Source: Thalassolituus sp. (GTDB lineage: Bacteria > Pseudomonadota > Gammaproteobacteria > Pseudomonadales > Oceanobacteraceae). From it: 55,281 nt of DNA. The translations under genes were made by a program, and so were the position numbers. The DNA is taken from positions 1-55,281 of the forward strand of contig PDUK01000010.1 of NCBI GenBank assembly GCA_006212115.1, in the 5' to 3' direction. This document shows, piece by piece, positions 45,570-53,200 of the stretch (position 1 is its first letter; every line of letters begins with the position of its first letter). Under the pieces are notes generated by a model. The model searched no databases. It saw only the letters and a program-made list of their open reading frames with translations, and had not been told where the DNA came from.

Positions 45570-45915
45570 TGTGTCTCCGTTGTCGAAAATAAGCGCGGAC
45601 GGGATAAAAAATGCAATGTGTAGAGTGTACCGTAACCCCCTGTGACATGTTGATTGTTTCCTGTGCCTTACCGCGCGACACAGTGTTGCAGCTGGGATGC
45701 GCCAACTCATGCGCTCCGTCGCTGGGCACGCTGGCCTGCATCCACGTAGTGTGGTACAAACGCTATGCGTCCCGGTGGCCCCGGGGAAACGGTGCAACGT
45801 CGATTTTATAAGATGTCACCGGGGGCTCTTGCCGGTCTGAGGGGTTAGTCACAGAACTCTTCGGCCAATCAGAGTAAAACAACAACAGATAATTGGATGG
45901 TGAAAGGCCTGTCGT
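45570..45915. other. Divergent promoter region between gshB and pilG
   Basis: These 346 bases should hold the promoters for the gshB-pyr group (minus) and for the pilG operon (plus). The short open frames in it are not convincing genes. I could not assign confident -35/-10 boxes, and no clear terminator, CRP site or repeat was seen. Confidence 0.5.
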
Positions 45916-46296
45916 ATGGACGATAATTTTCAAGATGTGAAGGTCATGGTGATCGACGACAGTAAGACGATTCGGCGCACTGCTGAAACCTTGCTGAAAA
46001 AAGTCGGCTGTGAAGTCATCACTGCAACAGATGGTTTCGATGCTCTGGCTAAGATTGCCGATACTGACCCGGACATTATTTTTGTCGATATCATGATGCC
46101 GCGTCTGGACGGGTATCAGACTTGCGCTCTGATTAAAAACAATTCGAAGTTCAAATCTACCCCGGTCATCATGCTGTCGAGTAAAGATGGTTTATTCGAT
46201 AAAGCGAAGGGTCGCATTGTCGGGTCAGATGAATACCTGACCAAACCATTCAGTAAAGAAGAGCTGCTCGGTTCAATCCGTCAGCACGCAAAATAA
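45916..46296 (+). CDS. pilG: PilG, twitching-motility response regulator
   Basis: The 126-residue single receiver domain has the acidic pair in MVIDDSKTIRRTAE, the phospho-acceptor Asp58 in IIFVDIMMPRLDG, Ser in MLSSKD and Lys110 in YLTKPF. It is the first gene of the Pil-Chp operon. PilG controls the type IV pilus extension side and cAMP levels in Pseudomonas. It ends 16 bases before pilH. Confidence 0.95.
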   Translation: MDDNFQDVKVMVIDDSKTIRRTAETLLKKVGCEVITATDGFDALAKIADTDPDIIFVDIMMPRLDGYQTCALIKNNSKFKSTPVIMLSSKDGLFDKAKGRIVGSDEYLTKPFSKEELLGSIRQHAK

Positions 46297-46312
46297 GTAA
46301 GGGGTAAGAAGC

Positions 46313-46687
46313 ATGGCGCGCATTCTTGTGGTGGACGATTCGCCGACGGAAACAGAAGCTTTCCGCACGGTGCTGGAGAAAAACGGCCACGAAGTGCTGA
46401 ATGCAGAAAACGGTGCCGACGGCGTAGCGGTTGCTCGCCAGGAATTACCTGATCTGGTGTTGATGGATATTGTGATGCCTGGCCTGAATGGCTTTCAGGC
46501 AACCCGTCAACTTACGCGAAATCCGGAAACGAAGAATATTCCTGTAGTGATCGTGACGACCAAAGATCAGGAAACGGATCGCGTTTGGGGTAAGCGCCAG
46601 GGTGCGTCCGGCTATCTGGTGAAGCCTGTGTCGGAGAACCGTTTACTGTCAGAAATCAGCAGTCTCCTGAATACAGAGGAAAGCTGA
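46313..46687 (+). CDS. pilH: PilH, twitching-motility response regulator
   Basis: The 124-residue single receiver has ILVVDDSPTETEAFRT, the phospho-acceptor Asp52 in LVLMDIVMPGLNG, Thr in VIVTTKD and Lys104 in YLVKPVSENR. In Pseudomonas PilH drives pilus retraction and dampens Pil-Chp output. The two receivers in tandem, followed by pilI, are diagnostic. The stop is one base before the pilI ATG. Confidence 0.95.
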   Translation: MARILVVDDSPTETEAFRTVLEKNGHEVLNAENGADGVAVARQELPDLVLMDIVMPGLNGFQATRQLTRNPETKNIPVVIVTTKDQETDRVWGKRQGASGYLVKPVSENRLLSEISSLLNTEES

Positions 46688-46688
46688 A

Positions 46689-47213
46689 ATGACCCCTTTT
46701 TCCCTGCTAACTGAAATGGAAAGCCGCAGCCGACGCTTTGCGTCGCCGCTGCCTCAGCAGGTTGAAACTGTATCCACTTGGCGTGGGATTGGTTTCTTAC
46801 TGGGTAATGAACAGTACGTCGCTAACATGGCTGATGTGGTGGAAATACTGCAGATGCCAAAAGTGACTCGTGTACCGGGTGTAAAAAACTGGGTGCTCGG
46901 AATCGCGAATGTTCGTGGACGTATGGTCTCTGTAATGGATTTGAACGGATTGCTGGGACAACCTTCACGCGGCAACTGGCGCAGCCAGCGTGTGTTGGTG
47001 ATCGAACAGGATGAATACCTGACTGGCCTGCTGGTGGATGCAGTGCTGGGAATGCAGAGTTTTCCGGTTGACCGTGAGGCACCTGCTCCGCAGATGTCTG
47101 ACGCCCTTGCACCATTTGTCATGAAGGCATTTGATCGCGATGGTCGGAACTGGCCGGTGATGGAATTTGGTGAACTGCTTCGTTCGCCGGAATTTATGAA
47201 TATCGCCGTTTAA
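46689..47213 (+). CDS. pilI: PilI, CheW-like adaptor
   Basis: The 174-residue protein is a CheW fold adaptor linking the receptor PilJ to the kinase ChpA. GIGFLLGNEQYVANMADVVE, VPGVKNWVLGIANVRGRMVS and QDEYLTGLLVDAVLGM are CheW blocks. It sits between pilH and pilJ, and a 76-base gap with a stable hairpin separates it from pilJ. Confidence 0.94.
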   Translation: MTPFSLLTEMESRSRRFASPLPQQVETVSTWRGIGFLLGNEQYVANMADVVEILQMPKVTRVPGVKNWVLGIANVRGRMVSVMDLNGLLGQPSRGNWRSQRVLVIEQDEYLTGLLVDAVLGMQSFPVDREAPAPQMSDALAPFVMKAFDRDGRNWPVMEFGELLRSPEFMNIAV

Positions 47214-47240
47214 ACACGGAACGGAAAATAATAACAATTT

Positions 47241-47259
47241 ACCGGCCCGCCGGGTCGGT
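47241..47259 (+). other. Stable hairpin between pilI and pilJ
   Basis: ACCGGCCC and GGGTCGGT pair over eight bases (one G-U) around a GCC loop. No T run follows, so it is not a standard terminator; it may stabilise or process the messenger between the regulator/adaptor part and pilJ. Confidence 0.55.
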
Positions 47260-47289
47260 TGAGCATGCAGCGAGTTTGGAGAGGACGGC

Positions 47290-49365
47290 ATGAGTGGAAA
47301 CACACTGAATGCAGGGGGCAAAAGCAACGTCAGCCTTATGGCGCTGATGGTTGTGTTCCTGTTGGGTTTTATCGGTATCACTATTTGGGTGAACATTCTG
47401 GCGACAGAAGATGAGCAGTATCTGGAACATTCCGGTGAGCTCAGGGTCTTGTCTCAGGAGCTGGCGAAGAACGCCGTAGAGGCCGCGGGCGGTAAGCCAG
47501 ACGCCTTTACCCAGTTGCGTGGTGCACGTGACAACTTCGAAACCCGTTGGGCCAATCTGGTTGAAGGTACCGAAGGTTTACCTCCCTCCGATGCTGCGAT
47601 GGCTTCCGGTGTGCAGGCAACGTGGAACAGCGTAAAAGCCGACGCGGACCAGATTATTCGTTCTGAAGAAATCGTTCTTTCTGTACACGAAGTTGCTGAA
47701 CTCCTTTCTGAAACGATCCCGCAGCTGCAGGTTGAGTACGATGAAATTGTCGATATTCTGCTCGAAAGTGGGGCGCCAGCGGAACAGGTAGCGGTTGCTC
47801 AGCGTCAGTCGTGGCTGGCAGAACGTATCGTTCGCTCTGTAAACAAAGTACTGGCTGGTGGTGATGACGCGGTTATGGCCGCTGACGCATTCGGCCGTGA
47901 TGCCTCGCTCTTTGGTCGCGTACTGAACGGCATGATTCAGGGCAACATCGCGATGAACATTTCGCAGGTGACCAACGAAGAAGCGGTATACGCTCTGGCA
48001 GAGGTCGCCGAGTTATTTGAATTTGTATCCGGCTCTGTTGATGAAATTCTGGAAACCTCTCCAGAACTGTTTCAGGTACGTGAGGCATCAGACAACATCT
48101 TCCAGAACTCACGTGTACTGCTTGAACAGACCTCTGAGCTGACGAACGACATTCAGTCGAATGCGGAAGGTCGGAGCAATATTCAGATTGCAGGTTACGT
48201 ACTTGCAGGTATCGCACTGGTTATGGCGTTCTTCTACTTCCGTCGGGAATCGGATGATGCGAAAGCGCGAGAAGAAGAAGCGCAGCAGCGTGAGCAGGAT
48301 ACTCGCCTGACCAACGAACAGAACCAGGTGGCGATTCTGCGTCTTCTTGACGAAATTGCTGACCTCGCAGACGGTGACCTGACAGCCTCGGCAACGGTAA
48401 CCGAGGACTTCACTGGGGCGATTGCAGACGCGATTAACTTCGCGATCGACCAGATGCGCGTACTGGTATCCTCGATTAACGACACGGCGGTACAGGTATC
48501 GTCGGCGGCGCAGGAAACGCAGGCAACGGCTATGCATCTTGCAGAAGCCTCCGAGCATCAGGCGCAGGAAATTGCCGGGGCTTCAGCCGCGATTAACGAG
48601 ATGGCGGTGTCCATTGACCAGGTATCTGCTAACGCGTCGGAATCATCCGCGGTTGCGGAGCGATCGGTTGCGATCGCGAACAAGGGCTCCGAGGTTGTAC
48701 AGTCAACGATCAGCGGCATGGATAATATCCGTGAGCAGATTCAGGAAACGTCCAAGCGTATTAAACGTCTGGGTGAATCGTCGCAGGAAATTGGTGACAT
48801 CATCTCCCTGATTACCGACATTGCTGACCAGACTAACATTCTGTCTCTGAACGCGGCGATTCAGGCATCGATGGCGGGCGACGCCGGTCGAGGCTTCGCG
48901 GTTGTTGCCGACGAAGTACAGCGTCTGGCAGAACGTTCTGCAGCGGCAACCAAACAGATTGAAGCGCTGGTTAAAACGATTCAGAACGACACCAACGAGG
49001 CGGTGATCTCGATGGAGCAGACGACCACCGAGGTGGTTCGTGGTGCTCGACTAGCTCAGGACGCGGGTGTCGCGCTGGAAGAGATTGAAAGCGTATCGAA
49101 CAACCTGGCAGAGCTGATTCAGAACATCTCCAACGCCGCACGTCAGCAGGCGTCGTCTGCGGGTCATATTTCCAATACGATGAACGTCATTCAGGAAATT
49201 ACGTCGCAGACCTCTGCGGGTACCACCGCGACGGCGAAGTCGATTGGTAATCTGGCGGAAATGGCGAACATGCTGCGTGAGTCGGTGGCGGGCTTCAAGC
49301 TGCCAGAAGCTGTCTCCGAAGCTGATTTTCATGACGACGTAGAAGAAGAGCAGACCGCTCTCTGA
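47290..49365 (+). CDS. pilJ: PilJ, chemoreceptor of the type IV pilus system
   Basis: The 691-residue methyl-accepting protein has membrane helix 1 (VSLMALMVVFLLGFIGITIW), a periplasmic region to about residue 295, membrane helix 2 (IAGYVLAGIALVMAFFYF), and a linker. The MCP signalling coil has its tip at ITDIADQTNILSLNAAIQAS and GRGFAVVADEVQRLAER. The tip wording matches PilJ of Pseudomonas. GGAGAGG precedes the ATG at 47290. It senses surface contact or pilus state and signals through PilI and ChpA. Confidence 0.96.
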   Translation: MSGNTLNAGGKSNVSLMALMVVFLLGFIGITIWVNILATEDEQYLEHSGELRVLSQELAKNAVEAAGGKPDAFTQLRGARDNFETRWANLVEGTEGLPPSDAAMASGVQATWNSVKADADQIIRSEEIVLSVHEVAELLSETIPQLQVEYDEIVDILLESGAPAEQVAVAQRQSWLAERIVRSVNKVLAGGDDAVMAADAFGRDASLFGRVLNGMIQGNIAMNISQVTNEEAVYALAEVAELFEFVSGSVDEILETSPELFQVREASDNIFQNSRVLLEQTSELTNDIQSNAEGRSNIQIAGYVLAGIALVMAFFYFRRESDDAKAREEEAQQREQDTRLTNEQNQVAILRLLDEIADLADGDLTASATVTEDFTGAIADAINFAIDQMRVLVSSINDTAVQVSSAAQETQATAMHLAEASEHQAQEIAGASAAINEMAVSIDQVSANASESSAVAERSVAIANKGSEVVQSTISGMDNIREQIQETSKRIKRLGESSQEIGDIISLITDIADQTNILSLNAAIQASMAGDAGRGFAVVADEVQRLAERSAAATKQIEALVKTIQNDTNEAVISMEQTTTEVVRGARLAQDAGVALEEIESVSNNLAELIQNISNAARQQASSAGHISNTMNVIQEITSQTSAGTTATAKSIGNLAEMANMLRESVAGFKLPEAVSEADFHDDVEEEQTAL

Positions 49366-49389
49366 GTGCGCTGCGCGACGATCTGATTT

Positions 49390-50277
49390 ATGAGTCAGTC
49401 TATCCGTCAAGGCCTTAGTACCGTTCCTGAGCTGGACGATGTCCAGTTCAGCCGCTGGCAGGGGTTGCTGGAAGAGCGCACTGGTATGTATTTACCGCAA
49501 GAGCGTCGCTCATTTTTGCAGACCAGTCTGGGGCTGAGGATGCTGGAGTTGGATATTCGCGATTACGCCGAGTATTACGACAAGGTACAGGATGGCCCAT
49601 CCGGTATGATGGAGTGGTCGACACTCGTTGACCGCCTCACGGTTCAGGAAACCCGCTTTTTTCGTGATGACGATGCTCTGCAACTTGTTGTGGAGCATAT
49701 GCGTAAGCTGCGTCCGCGCTTGCAGGTCAATGATGAGACCATGGAATTCTGGAGTGTGGGTTGCTCCTCCGGGGAAGAGGCCTACACCCTAGCTATGCTC
49801 GCTGAGGAAAACTTAGGCTCTGCCGACATCAAGTACTCAGTGACGGGTACCGACATTTCGACCATCGTTCTGCGCAAAGCACGCAGCGGACGCTACCCGC
49901 TTCGGGCGCTGGAGCGAATTCCGGTCAGTTATCACAATTGGGCGATTGAGCCTTTATCTTCGCAACAAGTAGAAATAGCTACGGATCTGCGTCGGCGCTG
50001 TTGCTTCAGTCAGGTGAATATCCTGAATCTGAAGCACTGCCCGCTTAATTCGCAGCATGTGATTTTTTGTCAGAACGTACTTATTTACTTCCGGCGCTGG
50101 CGGCGCCGTGAAATTCTGGATGCACTGGCGCAGAGACTGGCGCCCGGTGGTCTGTTAGTTATTGGTCTCGGTGAAATGGTCGACTGGCAGCATCCGCTGC
50201 TTGAGTCGCTGCACAGTGGTCAGGTGACGGCGTTCGTCCGTAAATCGACATCGACAGGGGAGAGTGCAAGGCGATGA
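49390..50277 (+). CDS. pilK: PilK, CheR-like chemoreceptor methyltransferase
   Basis: The 295-residue SAM-dependent methyltransferase has the CheR N-terminal helical region (LEERTGMYLPQERRSFLQTS) and catalytic domain (FWSVGCSSGEEAYTLAMLAE, TGTDISTIVLRKARSGRY, CQNVLIYF). It should methylate PilJ glutamates. It starts 24 bases after pilJ and overlaps chpA by four bases (ATGA). Confidence 0.95.
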   Translation: MSQSIRQGLSTVPELDDVQFSRWQGLLEERTGMYLPQERRSFLQTSLGLRMLELDIRDYAEYYDKVQDGPSGMMEWSTLVDRLTVQETRFFRDDDALQLVVEHMRKLRPRLQVNDETMEFWSVGCSSGEEAYTLAMLAEENLGSADIKYSVTGTDISTIVLRKARSGRYPLRALERIPVSYHNWAIEPLSSQQVEIATDLRRRCCFSQVNILNLKHCPLNSQHVIFCQNVLIYFRRWRRREILDALAQRLAPGGLLVIGLGEMVDWQHPLLESLHSGQVTAFVRKSTSTGESARR

Positions 50278-53200
50278 GTCAGGACTACATCGCCCTGGAA
50301 TGGGTAAAAGGGGAAATACAGGACACCTTGCAGCAGGCGCAACAGTCGCTCGAGGCCTATGTCGAACACCCTGCGGACAGAAGTCGACTGCGCTTCTGCC
50401 TGAGTTACCTGCACCAGGTGCATGGCACATTACAGATGGTGGAGTTCTATGGAGCTGCACTGCTTGCTGAAGAGATGGAAGCCGTCGCGCTGGCGTTAAC
50501 GGAAGGCTCGTTGACGAACGAACAGGATGGCTTGGAAGTACTCATGCAGGCCATTATTCAGCTTCCTCACTACCTCGAACATGTGAAGGTGGGTCGGCGG
50601 GATCTGCCGGTTGTTCTGCTTCCTATATTGAATGAGCTGCGTTCAACCCGGGGGGAGAACTTCCTCTCTGAAACTTCTCTTTTTACACCTCATGTCGAAC
50701 ACAACTCGCCGCTAACCGGCACTCAGAAAAATCTGTTTACGCAACCTAATTTTGCCCCTTGGTTGAGAAAAACACGGCAAATGCTTCAGGCAGCGACCCT
50801 GCAGTTATTACAAGATCGCGACGTTGATCTGGCTAAACACTACATCAATAAGTTATTTGCCAAGCTCAACAAGTCCATGGGTGGTACGCCTCAGGGAATC
50901 GTCTGGTTGCCGGCACTGGCGTTCAGTGAATGGCTGTTGAAGCAGGATAGTTTGCCGAAGAGCGCTAAGGTCCTGCTGCGACAACTTGATCAACTGTTAA
51001 AGACCAACCTTGATAAAGGGGTTGCGGCGATTAACCGTCCGCCAGCTGAAGAGCTGATGAAAAATCTGCTGTTCTATGTTGCTCGAACGGATGTTCGCGG
51101 TGATGCGATCCGGCTGGTACAGAAGCGATTCCGTTTATCGGAGGCGTTACCCAATCCGGAAGATGCAGAAGAGCATGCTATGGGGGCAGGCTCTGATGCG
51201 ATGGCGGGTGCTCTGACGGCACTAATCGAAGAAATTTCTACTGTAAAAGACGAGCTCGATCAGGTGGTGCGTGGCGCGACCGAACGAGCCCCAGCTTTGA
51301 CGGCTGCACGAAGCACCATGCGTCAGGTGGCGGACACCATGGGTATGCTCGGTCTTGGCATGCCGCGCAAGGTAATGCAAGAACAGGAAAGCGCTCTGGT
51401 ATCGCTGATTGACGGTGATGCCGATGCTGACGCTGATGCGCAGTTGGTTGATGTTGCGGGTGCCCTCTTGTACGTCGAAGCCAGCCTCAATGGTATGTTG
51501 CGGGATGGTGATACTAGCCGCTCGGGCGCGGACAGTGCCATGTCGGATGCTCAGCAAGCGGTTCTGCGCGAAGCGCGGAATGTGCTGGAGCAGGTGAAGG
51601 ATGGGGTGGTCTCGTACATCGCTCACCAGTGGTCAACTGAGAAGTTACAGGCTGTGCCACAACTTCTGCACTCCATTGAAGGTTCTCTTGGCATGATTCC
51701 AATGCCGCGAGTTGCTGTGCTGTTATCGGATCTTTCCGCTTTTATTCAGCAGGCACTGCTGGCCGACCGTCCGGCGCCAGAATGGGGCGTCATGGACATG
51801 GTGGCTGAGGTTCTGAGTGGCGTTGAGTACTACCTTGAACGTTATTCAGATGAAGCAAACCGTACCGATATAGCCATCATTGAGCGCGCTGAGAATACAC
51901 TCTCTCAACTTATGCAGCGTTGTGGGATTCAGTCGGACGCCAATGAAGATTTATCTGACGTTGAGTTGCCCGAAGGCTTTGCTGATGATGTGGTTGACGT
52001 CACCAGTTTTTCTGATGCGTTGGGGTTAGATGACGATCTCGTTGTTGAGCCCACAGCTCCACCAGTGATGGATGTGATCGACGAATTGGCGGATGCTGAT
52101 GTCGACTCATCAATTGAAGAAGTCACGAGTGATATCCTCGATAACACAGCGCAGGATTTCGATTCGGCCAGTGAACAACGCAGTCAGCAGGCGGCTGAAC
52201 AGATCAGTCAGCAGGATCTTGATGACGACCTGATTGACGACGAAATTATTGAGGTCTTCCTCGAAGAAGCGGAAGAGGTGACGGATGCCTTGGCCGAGTT
52301 CTGGCCTGCGTTTAAATCGGACGCCAGTGATAACGAAGCACTTACAACCGTACGTCGTTCATTCCACACACTAAAAGGCAGTGGCCGTATGGTCCAGGCC
52401 GGTGATGTGAGTGAATTATCATGGGCTGTTGAGAATATGTTTAATCGTATTCTTGATGAGACCATTACCATCAACGACGATATCACTGCTTATGTGGATC
52501 AGGTGATCGGGCTGTTACCGGGTTTGATCGAAGATTTCCGCCTCAAGCGCCCTGCCTCTGTTGATACGAAACCGCTCGAAGAATATGCCTTTGCAGTAGC
52601 CGATGGAAACCAACCAGCCCATCTGCCTGACTCTGGTTCGCAGCAGGATGATGCCCCGGAACACATTGCCCCCGCGCAAGAAAGCACTGTGCAAGAAGTC
52701 GCGGTGCAAGAAGACACGGAGCAAGACGACTCGGTTCAGAACAGCGTTAGCGCAGACGAAATCGTTGAAAACGAAGGTGAAGCTGGAGATACAGATGTTG
52801 CGTTGGACGATATCTCAGGCGCGTCTGACTCTACAGACGAATTGATTGATGACCTGGACGCTGAACGCGCAGGCTTGCTCGAGATTTTCATCGCAGAGGC
52901 AAACGGTCACCTCAATCAAATCGACGAATTTGTTGTTGAATCCAGAGACACCGCCTGCGGGAACGTCATCAGTGATGCATTGCAACGAGCGTTGCACACC
53001 CTGAAGGGCAGTGCTCACATGGCTGAACTGGCGCCGCTAGCGGATGTGGCCTCAGTAATGGAGAAACTGATCAAAGAGCTGCGCTCGTATCAGTTACAGA
53101 ATACTCCCGTGCTGGTTGACCTGTTGAGTGACACCGCAGAGGCGCTGCGTAGTTATCTGTCCGTCGAGCAACTGATGACGTTACAGGACGCACCAGAGAC

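Noticed and set aside
45570-45797. Longer start for glutathione synthetase
   Set aside because: The extra 76 residues do not match the family, and GGAGA supports the ATG at 45569.
45611-45811. Plus-strand open frame of 66 codons between gshB and pilG
   Set aside because: Cys-rich mixed composition with no ribosome-binding site or recognisable domain, in a divergent promoter region; probably chance.
48422-48811. Arginine-rich plus-strand frame inside pilJ
   Set aside because: Out-of-frame reading of the pilJ signalling coil; composition reflects the shifted frame.
51222-51626. 134-codon minus-strand frame inside chpA
   Set aside because: Antisense to a continuous chpA frame that carries phosphotransfer motifs on both sides; no independent support.
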